Notes: generated by a model not told the origin, from the letters alone. A stretch of 64,000 nt of DNA from Bacillus sp. FJAT-50079 (GCF_018343515.1 NZ_JAGYPD010000006.1:62001-126000); one strand, 5' to 3'; shown: positions 18,892-27,623, numbered from the stretch's first letter. Translations and numbers: made by a program.

Positions 18892-19095
18892 AACAAAAAA
18901 TAAAAACCTTTCATCCTGAAAAAGGACGAAAGGGTTCATTTCGTGGTACCACCTTTAATTACTGTCTTGGACAGTATCTCAAACCCCATAACGCAGGGAA
19001 GCGGTCAGTTTTGCTGACAGCTCACTAGGCAGGTTCAATAGGAAAGCGGATGATGGAGTTTCCCAGCCAATGAACTCCACTCTCTTACATCATTT
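18892..19095 (-). promoter_or_regulatory. Proline-specific T-box leader of proI
   Basis: On the minus strand the leader shows a Stem I region, then the T-box core GGTGGTACCACG (complement of 18942-18953), then a terminator AACCCTTTCGTCC / GGATGAAAGGTT followed by a T-rich run (18892-18936). The specifier candidate is CCT in GAACCTGCC (complement of 19031-19033), a proline codon. The UGGU bulge would pair with an ACCA tRNA end. Known mechanism: uncharged tRNA-Pro stabilises the antiterminator and lets transcription reach proI. The specifier choice is from position and could be checked by folding. Confidence 0.88.
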
Positions 19096-19314
19096 CTTAT
19101 TTACTAATCCTGATCATTGCTATTTGCGTAAAGTTTACTTATGATTATGCTGTTAAGCAAAGGAAATGTCAAGATTTCATTTGAAAAAATAAGCTCGCAA
19201 AAGGCTAGTTTAAAAAGATTGTGCAGATAGTTGCAAGCGTATGTAATGACAGGTAAATCAATCTGTTATGATTGGAATATTCTTTTGTAAATATATGAAA
19301 GTTGAGGGATAGAT

Positions 19315-20298
19315 GTGACAAGTTCATTGAGCCAAGTTTTCAAAATTACATTACCTACACCGTTTGCCGTCGGTGATGTCAATGTCTATATCATCAAAGG
19401 GGAGGCGTTAACGCTCGTTGATGCGGGGGTGAAGACGCAGGAAGCATGGGATGCCTTTCAATTTCAGCTCGCTCAACGCGGGCTCATTCCTGAGGATATT
19501 GATCAAGTTGTCCTTACACATCATCATCCCGATCATATCGGTTTGTTGGAATGGCTATCAGATGATATCCCTGTATACGGACATCCATATGCACGTCCAT
19601 GGCTTGAGGATGATGAATCATTTTTCGCAGGATATGATCGATTTTATGAAGGGCTCCTTACCGAATTTGGCCTTCAGGGCGATTTTGCGAGCATGTTAAA
19701 AAGATTAAAGGCCCCGCTTCGCTACGGGAGTACACGTCCGCTTACTAATGAAATCGAAGAAGGAGACAGCATTCCGGGACTTGAGGACTGGAGCATTTTC
19801 TATACACCGGGACATGCCCAAAGCCATCTATCATTCTATCGCCCAAAGGATGGTGTGCTTTTATCAGGGGACCATCTGCTTGCAACGATTTCCTCAAATC
19901 CATTGCTTGAGCCAGCATTAGATCCATCCGCTGCTCGACCGAAGCCGCAGCTTCAATATATTGATTCATTGAAAAAATTATTAGACATTCCGATTCAGAT
20001 CGCATATACCGGACACGGGACCGAAGTGCTTAGGGCTCATGAGCTCGTGAAGCGGAGACTGCAACGTCAACATGAACGAGCGTTGCAAGTGAAGGAAATG
20101 CTTGAACACGAGCGGCTCACGACTTTTTCGATTACAAAAAATCTATTCCCGGCCGTGTATGAAAAAGAGCTCGGGTTAACCTTGTCAGAAACGACGGCAC
20201 AGCTTGATTATTTACTATCACTAGAGCTGATTGTAAAAGAAATGGGCGATGGTGGGGTTGCTTACTTTACAGCGAAGGCAGGAAGATTGAATAAATGA
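19315..20298 (+). CDS. yqjP: Metallo-beta-lactamase fold hydrolase YqjP
   Basis: A 327-residue hydrolase of unknown substrate. The zinc motif HHHPDHIG lies near residue 73, with further ligands at GHAQSHLSF, LSGDHLLA and YTGHGTEV. A C-terminal winged-helix-like segment (LSETTAQLDYLLSLELI) is typical of the YqjP subgroup related to glyoxalase II and RNase-like MBL proteins. The start is GTG at 19315 with GAGGGA seven bases upstream. The stop overlaps the next gene (ATGA). Confidence 0.87.
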   Translation: MTSSLSQVFKITLPTPFAVGDVNVYIIKGEALTLVDAGVKTQEAWDAFQFQLAQRGLIPEDIDQVVLTHHHPDHIGLLEWLSDDIPVYGHPYARPWLEDDESFFAGYDRFYEGLLTEFGLQGDFASMLKRLKAPLRYGSTRPLTNEIEEGDSIPGLEDWSIFYTPGHAQSHLSFYRPKDGVLLSGDHLLATISSNPLLEPALDPSAARPKPQLQYIDSLKKLLDIPIQIAYTGHGTEVLRAHELVKRRLQRQHERALQVKEMLEHERLTTFSITKNLFPAVYEKELGLTLSETTAQLDYLLSLELIVKEMGDGGVAYFTAKAGRLNK

Positions 20299-21092
20299 GA
20301 AATGAACGGATCAAAGGAAAGACGATTGTCATTACTGGAGCATCTGGTGGACTAGGGGAGAAGATTGCGTATACATGCGCCCAAAGTGGAGCGAACTTAG
20401 TTTTACTTGCTCGCAATCAAGAAAAGCTTACGCAGATTGCCGAACGCATTCGCATGGAGTACCAGGTTGATTGTACCGCAATGGAACTGGACGTTTCTCG
20501 GCATGACATGATTCCGGGCGCGTTCCAACAGATCGTTGAGCATATAGGGAGCATCGATATATTAGTTAATAATGCAGGATACGGTACATTTATTGAAGCA
20601 AGGCATGTTGAATTGGCAGATGTGCAAGGAATGTTTGCAGTCAACGTACTTGGGTTGATCGCCTGCACAAGGGAAGTTCTACCCACTATGATTGAACGCC
20701 ATCACGGTCATATTATTAATATTGCCTCGCAGGCTGGGAAGCTTGCAACACCGAAATCAAGCGTGTATGCTGCTACGAAGCATGCCGTTCTAGGTTTTAC
20801 AAATAGCTTGCGGATGGAAATGTCTCAGCACGGGATCTATGTGACTGCCGTCAATCCTGGACCGATACGGACGAACTTTTTTGAACTCGCTGATCCCAAC
20901 GGCACATATATTGAAAATGTAGATAGACTCATGCTAGATCCCGACAAGGTAGCAGAAAAAATCGTTGCAGCGATGCTGACGAACCGGCGCGAAATTAATT
21001 TGCCTGGCTGGATGAATATGACAAGCATCCTCCACACGCTCATGCCGAGAATCGTTGAACGCTTAGGGAGGAAAGCTTTTTTCAAAAAATAG
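20295..21092 (+). CDS. yqjQ: Short-chain dehydrogenase YqjQ
   Basis: A 265-residue classical SDR oxidoreductase. NAD(P) binding TGASGGLGEKI is at residues 14-24, NNAGYG follows near 93, and the catalytic Ser-Tyr-Lys is in NIASQAGKL and YAATKHA. The product is likely soluble; a C-terminal hydrophobic and basic tail (RKAFFKK) is present. Substrate is unknown. It is translationally coupled to yqjP through a 4-bp overlap, as in B. subtilis. Confidence 0.9.
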   Translation: MRNERIKGKTIVITGASGGLGEKIAYTCAQSGANLVLLARNQEKLTQIAERIRMEYQVDCTAMELDVSRHDMIPGAFQQIVEHIGSIDILVNNAGYGTFIEARHVELADVQGMFAVNVLGLIACTREVLPTMIERHHGHIINIASQAGKLATPKSSVYAATKHAVLGFTNSLRMEMSQHGIYVTAVNPGPIRTNFFELADPNGTYIENVDRLMLDPDKVAEKIVAAMLTNRREINLPGWMNMTSILHTLMPRIVERLGRKAFFKK

Positions 21093-21121
21093 TGAGTTTT
21101 TTTCACTAATGAGCTTCCTAT

Positions 21122-21270
21122 GGCTGACTGGCTTATAAATCTAGGAAAGCGGCTTGTAAATCTGGCTGACTGGCTTATAAATCTAAGTAAGTGGCTTGTA
21201 AATTCGGCTAACTGGCTTATAAACCTAGTTTATAGCTGGCAACATCTGAATGACGACCTATAAATCTAGT
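21122..21270. repeat. 21-bp intergenic tandem repeat, 6-7 units
   Basis: GGCTTATAAA or GGCTTGTAAA begins at 21130, 21151, 21172, 21193 and 21214; degenerate registers continue at 21235 and 21256, all exactly 21 bp apart. The A and G variants alternate, giving a 42-bp higher-order period. It lies between convergent yqjQ and the YolD-like gene. Stops occur in every unit. Confidence 0.88.
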
Positions 21271-21305
21271 TAAAGATCCCAGGTTTGGGCGGGTCGCACC
21301 TAGTG

Positions 21306-21650
21306 CTAGGCAAATTCAACATGTAGAATTTGCTCAAAAAAAAGAGTGAGCGTATCCTTATCATTACTTATTTTTAACGATGCTTCATTTGTATTTATTT
21401 TTTGAATCAGCCCGCAAAACGATGCGGGTTGATATTTTTTTGCATACGTAATCGTAATCACTTGCTTTTGTTCGAATGCTTGAGCAATCATTATATTTAT
21501 CTCCGCTAATTGCTGCTCATCAAGAATAGGTAGATGAAACTCCTCCCATTTTCTTCGTTCTTTTAATAATTGTTCGCGGTGTTCAGGTAACATCATTCGA
21601 CTCGACTCCCATAATAAGTTATAGCCTGGTGTTAATTTATTAGGCATCAT
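21306..21650 (-). CDS. yqjX: YolD-like family protein (YqjX)
   Basis: A 114-residue protein of the YolD-like family. Members are usually encoded immediately downstream of UvrX/YqjW-type Y-family polymerases, as here (19-bp gap), and are thought to assist them, but the biochemical role is unknown. The N terminus NKLTPGYNLLWESSRMMLPE is characteristic (ending with the acidic residue before HR). The start has AGGAGG seven bases upstream. Probably co-transcribed with yqjW under SOS control. Confidence 0.85.
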   Translation of the reverse strand: MMPNKLTPGYNLLWESSRMMLPEHREQLLKERRKWEEFHLPILDEQQLAEINIMIAQAFEQKQVITITYAKKYQPASFCGLIQKINTNEASLKISNDKDTLTLFFEQILHVEFA

Positions 21651-21669
21651 TAAAGTTCCTCCTAATTCC

Positions 21670-22902
21670 TTATTTATAATGGCCTCCGATTTTTTCCGCC
21701 CGATGGAATGCTTGCCCAGCTTCTGTTAAAGAGGAGGCACGGACAATCGCTGCTGGGCCATATTTTGCATAAATGAGATCTAGCGCTTGATTGATCTTTT
21801 CCTTTTTTGCATCAAAATCAAATAAATTTAATTGATAATGCTGTTGGATTTGTAATTGTGAAAGGGCAATCCCGACGCTGCGAATCGGTGCACCGTCCCA
21901 ATAAGCTTGAAATAATTGATAGGCGGCTCGAAAGATGTCGCTTCCAAAATGAGTGGGAGCGGTCAATTTCATTTGCCGATGAAAGCCGGTTGGAAAATCG
22001 AAGTCGGCTCCACGAACAGTCACGGACACCGTGCTGCCCATATAATGTTTAAAACGGGAACGGCGGGCAACCTCTTCACTTAATTCAAGCAGGACAACTT
22101 TGATTTCTTGAAGTGTTCCGTAGTCCCGAGGTAGCGTCATATGATGACCGATTGCTTTTTGCCCGTCATGCGTTTTCGCGGTAACAGGTGAGTCATCGAC
22201 TCCATTGGCGATTCGAGATAGCACTTCTCCATTGATCCCCCATCTTTTTTTCAAAAGAGCCGGAGGAAAATTCGCTAAATGACCGATCGTACGAATACCC
22301 ATTCGATTTAAATGTTGGTTCATTCTTCGACCTACGCCGAACATTTTTCCAACGGGAAGTGGCCATAACAACTGTTGCAAATGCTCAATATCCAATTGAA
22401 ATATTCCGTTTTTGTTTTTCTTGGCAAAATTGTCGCAAGCCATTTTAGCGAGTACTTTATTAGGTCCGATACCAATCCGAGCATAAACGCCAGTTTTTTC
22501 CATAATAGCTCGTTGGATCTTTTCGGCGATTACGAGCGGGGGACCGAATAATCGTCTGCTACCTGTTACATCCATAAACTGCTCATCGATGGAAAAGACT
22601 TCGACGAGGTCTGTAAAACAGTTCAAAATATTTGTGATTTGGATAGAAACATCAAGATAGCGCTGCATACGGGGACGAATGATGGTCGCATGTGGACAAA
22701 GCTGCTGGGCTTCCCACAGCCGTGACGCATTTTCAACACCCCATTTTTTCGCCAATGGACATGCAGCAAGCACAACTCCGCTACGCCGTTCAGGATCTCC
22801 GGAAACAATGATCGGCTTATTTCTAAGCTCGGGATGATCCGCTTTTTCAACCGATGCATAGAACGATTGCATATCGACAAGGAAAATGACTTTCGTTCCC
22901 AT
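21670..22902 (-). CDS. yqjW: UvrX/YqjW-type Y-family DNA polymerase
   Basis: A 410-residue translesion polymerase distinct from DinB. Catalytic residues are in FLVDMQSFYASVEKA and FSIDEQFMDVTGS. The HhH region (KMFGVGRRMNQHL) and QLNLFDF, a clamp-binding motif, follow. The ATG at 22902 has AAAGGAG upstream; the frame extends to 23100 but that extension crosses the promoter and LexA-like boxes. Expected role: error-prone bypass during SOS response together with the YolD-like partner. Confidence 0.9.
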   Translation of the reverse strand: MGTKVIFLVDMQSFYASVEKADHPELRNKPIIVSGDPERRSGVVLAACPLAKKWGVENASRLWEAQQLCPHATIIRPRMQRYLDVSIQITNILNCFTDLVEVFSIDEQFMDVTGSRRLFGPPLVIAEKIQRAIMEKTGVYARIGIGPNKVLAKMACDNFAKKNKNGIFQLDIEHLQQLLWPLPVGKMFGVGRRMNQHLNRMGIRTIGHLANFPPALLKKRWGINGEVLSRIANGVDDSPVTAKTHDGQKAIGHHMTLPRDYGTLQEIKVVLLELSEEVARRSRFKHYMGSTVSVTVRGADFDFPTGFHRQMKLTAPTHFGSDIFRAAYQLFQAYWDGAPIRSVGIALSQLQIQQHYQLNLFDFDAKKEKINQALDLIYAKYGPAAIVRASSLTEAGQAFHRAEKIGGHYK

Positions 22903-22929
22903 CTTAATTTCTCCTTTGTAAAAGGGATA

Positions 22930-22969
22930 GAACGGATGTTCTTGTTTATTATATACGAAAATACGTTCG
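22930..22969 (-). promoter_or_regulatory. Two LexA (SOS) box candidates upstream of yqjW
   Basis: GAACGGATGTTC (22930-22941) is a perfect GAAC-N4-GTTC palindrome and CGAAAATACGTTCG (22956-22969) matches the Bacillus consensus CGAAC-N4-GTTCG with one change. They lie 28 and 54 bp before the yqjW start. Tandem boxes fit LexA control, which is known for yqjW in B. subtilis. Confidence 0.7.
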
Positions 22970-23155
22970 TTTATAACTGGGAAATAGTGGGGAGATGACG
23001 AAAAATGACCCCGATATATGGCTATCACAAAATCACCTAACGACAATCGTCGATGTACTCCGTCTATATATTCGAGCACGTGAGGCAAATGCGACAACAT
23101 ATGAAAGAGGGTATGATAAAATAAAAGTAATACATGGAAAGGTCAGGTGTTCATC

Positions 23156-23491
23156 ATGGTTTCGCTTACGATTACACCAGAAGCAACGGAGAAAATTAAA
23201 GAAAAAATGGTTAACGATGATCTTATACTAAAGTTGAAATATGAAACGGACGGCTGCGGTTGCGCAGTGAATGGAGTTCCAACTTTACAATTGATTCGAA
23301 AAGACGCGATCGACAGCGATGATATTCAAATCGAAACGGGCGGGCTGCCAATTATTATGGAAAATTCAAAGATGATCTTTTTCGATGATGAGTTGAAAAT
23401 CGATTTTTCTCCCGGATCGCACACATTTCGCCTTAGCAGTCCCAATCAAATTTTAAACGGCCATATGAGTTGTACAGTGAAAACAAACTAA
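23156..23491 (+). CDS. yqkB: YqkB family HesB/IscA-like protein
   Basis: A 111-residue protein of the iron-sulfur biosynthesis (HesB-like) domain family, YqkB branch. It shows the conserved N-terminal LTITPEATEKIKEKM and a Cys pair in DGCGCAVNGVP, but only one later Cys (MSCTVKTN), so it lacks the canonical IscA triad arrangement and cluster binding is uncertain. The ATG at 23156 is preceded by AGGTG; an upstream in-frame GTG at 23147 is less likely. It is convergent with the HMG-CoA lyase gene. Confidence 0.85.
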   Translation: MVSLTITPEATEKIKEKMVNDDLILKLKYETDGCGCAVNGVPTLQLIRKDAIDSDDIQIETGGLPIIMENSKMIFFDDELKIDFSPGSHTFRLSSPNQILNGHMSCTVKTN

Positions 23492-23503
23492 TGTTTTAGA
23501 AAA

Positions 23504-23542
23504 GAAAAAATACCATAGTCATGTTGACTATGGTATTTTTTA
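23504..23542. terminator. Bidirectional terminator between yqkB and mvaB
   Basis: ATACCATAGTCA / TGACTATGGTAT forms a perfect 12-bp stem flanked by A6 on the left and T6 on the right, so it can end transcription from both directions. Confidence 0.92.
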
Positions 23543-23599
23543 TGCAATCAAAAAATGACCGACATTTCGGTGAATTCTCACAAATAGGTAGAAATTGCC

Positions 23600-24508
23600 T
23601 CAATGAGTAGAACGATTCTTTTTCTTAGCTAAAGAATAATATCCCGTACGAATCGGATGTGAAAGAGAAGGGGCGATCACGTCAATCGCTTCAACAAGCT
23701 GATCGAGATCAATGTCGGTTTGAATGTCCATTCGTTTAAGCATATAGACAACATCTTCGGTAGCAACATTGCCGCTAGCACCGGGAGCAAAAGGACAACC
23801 GCCAAGACCACCAGCAGATGAATCAAACCGGTCGATGCCTGCTTGTAAGGCGGCAAAAATATTGGCTAAAGCCATTTTTCTCGTATCGTGAAAATGTGCC
23901 GAAAGCATCAGATGAGGCAGTTTATCCTTCAGTTTTGAAAATAAAGAAAAAGATTCGAGTGGTGTTGCCATGCCGATTGTATCGGCGACGCTTAACTCAT
24001 CTACACCAAAATCAGCAAATTGCTGGCATAGCTTGAGCGTAGCGGACTCAGCTATTTTCCCTTCATAAGGGCAGTAAAAGGCGGTGGAGATACATGCCCT
24101 TATGAAAAATCCTTTCTGCTTTAAATCAGCAATAATTGGTTTTAGCCCCCGTAGGCTGCTTTCGGTCGATTGATTAATGTTCTTTTGATTAAACGTGTTG
24201 CTGACACCGACAAAAACTGCTGCGGCATGACAATCTGTTTCTTGAATAAGCTCCGCACCTTTTTGGTTGGGAATGAGCACGATGCTTTGAATATGAGTGG
24301 GCCTCGTTTGAATCACATTTGCCGCATCCTTCATTTGTGGCACCCATTTTGGTGAAACGAATGAAGTAATTTCCATATTTTTAATTCCAGCGGCAGCTAG
24401 CTTATGAATAAACTGCTGTTTAATGGAAGTATCAATAAAATTTGCTTCATTTTGCAAACCATCGCGTGGGCCTACTTCGATGATCGTTACTTTTTCGAGC
24501 AGGTTCAT
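23600..24508 (-). CDS. mvaB: Hydroxymethylglutaryl-CoA lyase
   Basis: A 302-residue HMG-CoA lyase that splits HMG-CoA into acetoacetate and acetyl-CoA, normally in leucine degradation. The DRE-TIM metallolyase signature appears as EVGPRDGLQNE at the N terminus; metal-binding SAHFHDTRKMALAN and the C-terminal active loop GGLGGCPFAPGASGNVATED with the catalytic Cys are intact. The ATG at 24508 has GGAGGA seven bases upstream. It stands alone, without the usual acyl-CoA dehydrogenase, enoyl-CoA hydratase and carboxylase neighbours. Confidence 0.93.
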   Translation of the reverse strand: MNLLEKVTIIEVGPRDGLQNEANFIDTSIKQQFIHKLAAAGIKNMEITSFVSPKWVPQMKDAANVIQTRPTHIQSIVLIPNQKGAELIQETDCHAAAVFVGVSNTFNQKNINQSTESSLRGLKPIIADLKQKGFFIRACISTAFYCPYEGKIAESATLKLCQQFADFGVDELSVADTIGMATPLESFSLFSKLKDKLPHLMLSAHFHDTRKMALANIFAALQAGIDRFDSSAGGLGGCPFAPGASGNVATEDVVYMLKRMDIQTDIDLDQLVEAIDVIAPSLSHPIRTGYYSLAKKKNRSTH

Positions 24509-24653
24509 CGGAATTCCTCCTAACGAATCGCTTGTGAGTACACACTCCAAGCTTATTTAATGGATAGATGTTTATTCCTTGGTGCACGGAAAAAAAGGGA
24601 AGTAATTCTTCAATAATGATTTGAAGATGAGCAATGTTGTGAGTCCAACATTT

Positions 24654-24691
24654 TTAAAAAAGCTACCGAACATTAGATTTCGGTAGCTTCA
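24654..24691 (-). terminator. Intrinsic terminator after telA
   Basis: On the minus strand GCTACCGAA pairs with TTCGGTAGC and is followed by TTTTTTAAAAATG, 43 bp past the telA stop. Confidence 0.88.
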
Positions 24692-24733
24692 CATTCTTCG
24701 CAAAGAGCGAATTTCATCCTTTATTTGCTTTGC

Positions 24734-25918
24734 TTATGTCATCTTAAGCAGTTTTTGCTTCAATTCGTTTTCCATGGAAACAAGTTCTTGTTCGGCTTGT
24801 GCACGTTTTGCTCGGCCTTCTTGCTGAATTTTGATCGTTTCTTCCAAGGTTGAAATTAAGTTTGATTGGGTTTTTTTCAATGTTTCGATGTCGACGAGGC
24901 CACGTTCGTTTTCACGAGCCGTTTCAATCGTGTTTGTTTTTAACATCTCTGCATTTTTTAATAATAAATCATTCGTTGTTTGCGACACTTGTTTCTGTGC
25001 TTCAACGGCTTGGCGTTGACGAATGAGCGTTAATGCAATCGCAATTTGATTTTTCCAAAGTGGGATTGCCGTCATGATTGACGTCTGGATTTTTTCAGCC
25101 AGTGCCTGATTCGTATTTTGAATCAATCTAATTTGTGGGGCGCTTTGAATCGTAATTTGTCTGCTTAATTTCAAATCGTATAAACGCTTTTCCAATCGAT
25201 CAGCGAACTGAATCATATCATTCACTTCTTGATAAGCCATTTGATCCCCACTAGATTCTGCTTTTTGCTTTAAACGAGGAATCAATTCAGTACGCATTTC
25301 TTCAATTTTTAACTCACCTGCTGCAATATAAATATTTAAGGCGTGAAAATATTCCTTGTTTTTCTCATACAATTGTTCAAGTGTTTTTACATCTGTTAAT
25401 AAAACTTCTTTCGATTGGTTTAGCTTTACGCTAATTCGATCAATTTGCGCACCAGTTTTTTGGTATTTTGACATGACCTCATTCATCGAGTTAGAAATTT
25501 TGCCGAACATTTTTGCGAAAAAGTTCTTTTTTTCCGGTGCAAGTTCTTCTGGATTTACATCGCGAAGCTTGCCCATTAATTCGCTTAAAATATCACCAAT
25601 TGGTCCAATGTCTTTATTTTGTACATGATCAAGCATGGAGCTTGAAAAATTTAATAATTGAGATTGTGCTTGTGTCCCATAACCAATAACAGCTTGGTGG
25701 TTGCTAGGATCAATTTGTTTTGACAGCTCAAGCGCACGCTTTTTATTTTCTTCAGGTAGGCTATCAACGAGCCGTACCGGTTTTGGTTGGGTTTGCACCG
25801 ATTCTTGCTCAAGCGGGACAAGCTCTTGCTCACCAAATGGGTTGGCAAGCAGATCGTCCAATCCGCTTGAAAAATCTGTATCTACCATTGTATTCGTGTT
25901 TTTATTTTGTTCTGTCAT
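24734..25918 (-). CDS. telA: TelA family toxic anion resistance protein (YaaN-like)
   Basis: A 394-residue predominantly alpha-helical, coiled-coil protein. After a variable acidic N terminus (about 60 residues) come the conserved helices including [10 protein letters not shown]-like [20 protein letters not shown] and [18 protein letters not shown], which mark the TelA/KlaA family linked to tellurite resistance and, in B. subtilis, to envelope stress (YaaN, YceH). No membrane segment is seen. It overlaps xpaC by four bases, the same pair as xpaC-yaaN in B. subtilis but at another chromosomal place. Molecular function is not established. Confidence 0.87.
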   Translation of the reverse strand: MTEQNKNTNTMVDTDFSSGLDDLLANPFGEQELVPLEQESVQTQPKPVRLVDSLPEENKKRALELSKQIDPSNHQAVIGYGTQAQSQLLNFSSSMLDHVQNKDIGPIGDILSELMGKLRDVNPEELAPEKKNFFAKMFGKISNSMNEVMSKYQKTGAQIDRISVKLNQSKEVLLTDVKTLEQLYEKNKEYFHALNIYIAAGELKIEEMRTELIPRLKQKAESSGDQMAYQEVNDMIQFADRLEKRLYDLKLSRQITIQSAPQIRLIQNTNQALAEKIQTSIMTAIPLWKNQIAIALTLIRQRQAVEAQKQVSQTTNDLLLKNAEMLKTNTIETARENERGLVDIETLKKTQSNLISTLEETIKIQQEGRAKRAQAEQELVSMENELKQKLLKMT

Positions 25919-26568
25919 TCTTTCTTGCTCCTTTCATCATCAAGAGGGTTGTATTCGAGTTTTTTTAACGAATGTTTTGCAACATCAAGTTCAAAATTCA
26001 ATTCATCAATATCATTCGAGAGCGCATCGTAAATATCCTTTTTAATCGATTCACTTAAATCTCCTAAAGTACTTTGCGTCTCTTTCAATGATAGATAGAT
26101 CGTATCATTTTTTATCGGTTGAGCGGCAAGATCCGCATAGCGCTCAGAAAGCTCAACGACTGAATCTAAATGGTAAAAGAAAAACCGTTCCGATTGGTAA
26201 AAGCGGCGAGGATCCTTACTAACAATCGAATGCATTCGTTTTACTAATTTATTGAGCTCATACAATTGCTTAAATGCACCCATTGTACGAACAGAAAAGA
26301 ACGCTTTTTGCAGGCGATTGATTTTCTTTTTTGCTTCATCTAAATTTTTTTGGATATATACATAATCTTTTCTTGTTAAATTGTTTTTCTTTAAAAATTG
26401 GTATTCGGTAACGAGCTTCACACTAAAAAACGTGAACAATCCAGTCGTTAACGATATAATAGAAGCGTTTAGAAACGGCAGATCGAAACCGAAAAATAAG
26501 ATCACCCATAGAAAGATTGCTCCAGCCGTAGTAAACATTCCAAGAAAAAACGTTAATAATGATTTCAT
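25915..26568 (-). CDS. xpaC: XpaC-like membrane protein
   Basis: A 217-residue protein named after the effect of its homologue on 5-bromo-4-chloroindolyl phosphate hydrolysis. Two hydrophobic segments lie near the N terminus ([20 protein letters not shown] and the following [17 protein letters not shown]), followed by a charged helical cytoplasmic domain. The ATG at 26568 is chosen since AGGAGTC precedes it and the membrane segment starts there; the frame extends to 26634. It is the upstream partner of telA (ATGA overlap); the pair is thought to act together at the membrane. Confidence 0.82.
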   Translation of the reverse strand: MKSLLTFFLGMFTTAGAIFLWVILFFGFDLPFLNASIISLTTGLFTFFSVKLVTEYQFLKKNNLTRKDYVYIQKNLDEAKKKINRLQKAFFSVRTMGAFKQLYELNKLVKRMHSIVSKDPRRFYQSERFFFYHLDSVVELSERYADLAAQPIKNDTIYLSLKETQSTLGDLSESIKKDIYDALSNDIDELNFELDVAKHSLKKLEYNPLDDERSKKE

Positions 26569-26699
26569 ATTGCATCGACTCCTGTCTCGTACTATTACCT
26601 TATTACTACGGTTTGCGATCAAAAAAAGTTTCATTTACATCTTATTATAAGGAATAAAAAGAGCTTTTGAAAGTATGAACTGGAAGGGGAGAATAAACA

Positions 26700-26948
26700 A
26701 TGGCTAAAAAGAGAGGACAAAAGCAAATCAAAAAAGAAAAAGACCAAGCTGTTACGTTGGCAGATGGATTGGATCAAAATATTCTCGACAAATTAAAAGA
26801 AACAAAACATAATTTGCTTGAAAAAGAAGAACAGAAAAAAGCGGCTGAAAAAAGACAATTGCTTGAGGAAAGAAAACAAAAGGAAAAAAATAAATCGTTC
26901 GAAGAGCTATTAAATGAAACATCATTGAATTGGCACGATTTTAAGTAA
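26700..26948 (+). CDS. yqkE: YqkE family small charged protein (DUF3886)
   Basis: An 82-residue, highly charged, coiled-coil-like protein. The C terminus EKNKSFEELLNETSLNWHDF is the family hallmark. Function is unknown. AAGGGGAG precedes the ATG. It is a single gene and lies divergent to xpaC. Confidence 0.85.
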   Translation: MAKKRGQKQIKKEKDQAVTLADGLDQNILDKLKETKHNLLEKEEQKKAAEKRQLLEERKQKEKNKSFEELLNETSLNWHDFK

Positions 26949-27309
26949 TATGCAATGTCTTATATTTAGAATGTGAAGCGTGAAAAGAAGAAAAGGGTTT
27001 ATAAGAAAGCAAAAATGCGAAGTTTTCCTCGTTTTCAAAAGGGTATATATTTTGTAATAGGAATAACAAACTGTTGCTTGTGATCACACACTCCAAAAAG
27101 ACAAAAGTATTAGGTAGTTTTTCTATGAACATAAAAGGGATTCGACTGAAACATCTACGTGAAGAACCGATTTCAGCGTCTTTCCTTTGCTATATGTAAA
27201 TGATGTTGCTGAATCTTGTCGATTATTGGGTAATAAACTTGTCCGATGAATTTTTCGAGTAGACAAAAAGTAACACATTAAATAATGAATCTGTCATAGA
27301 ATATCATTA
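26949..27309. other. Intergenic region upstream of the sinI riboswitch
   Basis: No gene could be supported. A 24-codon frame at 27125-27199 resembles the beginning of an XRE regulator but stops early. Partial matches to the Spo0A box (TGTCGAT at 27217-27223, TTCGACT near 27135) might matter for sinI, but each has a mismatch. The sinI promoter must lie here. Confidence 0.4.
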
Positions 27310-27403
27310 TACATTACATAGAAAAGGGCAAACCCATTGAAAGATGGGGACGCAAAATCACGGATCTAAAGTATGAAAATACAATGATGGCCGGGTTACC
27401 TTA
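27310..27403 (+). promoter_or_regulatory. Cyclic-di-GMP-I (GEMM-I) riboswitch upstream of sinI
   Basis: The conserved elements of the class appear in order: AAAAGGGCAAACC, then the helix CCCATT-GAAA-GATGGG with a GNRA tetraloop, then GGACGCAAA, then a short ATC-ACG-GAT hairpin (GCC-UCC-GGC in the Vibrio Vc2 aptamer), CTAAAG, a GTAT-GAAA-ATAC stem, and finally ATGATGGCCGGGTTACC. Spacing and order match the known aptamer closely. It ends about 28 bases before the sinI GTG. No terminator follows, so control is probably translational, or the platform lies in sinI itself. Confidence 0.88.
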
Positions 27404-27431
27404 AATACGATCCATTTTTGGGGGGGAAAGT

Positions 27432-27560
27432 GTGAAGGATACAGTAGTAGAAGTGAAGTCACTTGATCAAGAATGGGCAAGACTTATATTAGAAGCAAAA
27501 AAAATAGGGTTGACGAAAGAAGAGATTAGAGCATTTCTTGTAAGTACCAAGGAACTATAA
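27432..27560 (+). CDS. sinI: SinI-like anti-repressor
   Basis: A 42-codon gene with a GTG start behind a run of seven G (27420-27426) acting as ribosome site. The core LDQEWARLILEAKKIGLTKE followed by EIRAFL matches the SinI helix-turn-helix dimerisation motif (LDQEW...EA...EEIR.(F/Y)L). SinI binds the related C-terminal hook of SinR and removes it from DNA, releasing biofilm matrix genes. SinR is encoded next door on the other strand. Length is shorter than the 57 residues of B. subtilis SinI, lacking its tail. Confidence 0.88.
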   Translation: MKDTVVEVKSLDQEWARLILEAKKIGLTKEEIRAFLVSTKEL

Positions 27561-27623
27561 AAAATGTTTAGGCGTTTCTTCAATATTGGGGTTTTCATAT
27601 AGGATAGTTCATCGATAATAAAC

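Noticed and set aside
18798-19028. 76-codon plus-strand frame
   Set aside because: It runs through the palindromic repeat and the antisense of the T-box; no ribosome site or family likeness.
27125-27199. 24-codon frame starting MNIKGIRLKHLREE, like an XRE regulator start
   Set aside because: It stops after 24 codons and no continuation in another frame looks like a helix-turn-helix; too short to claim.
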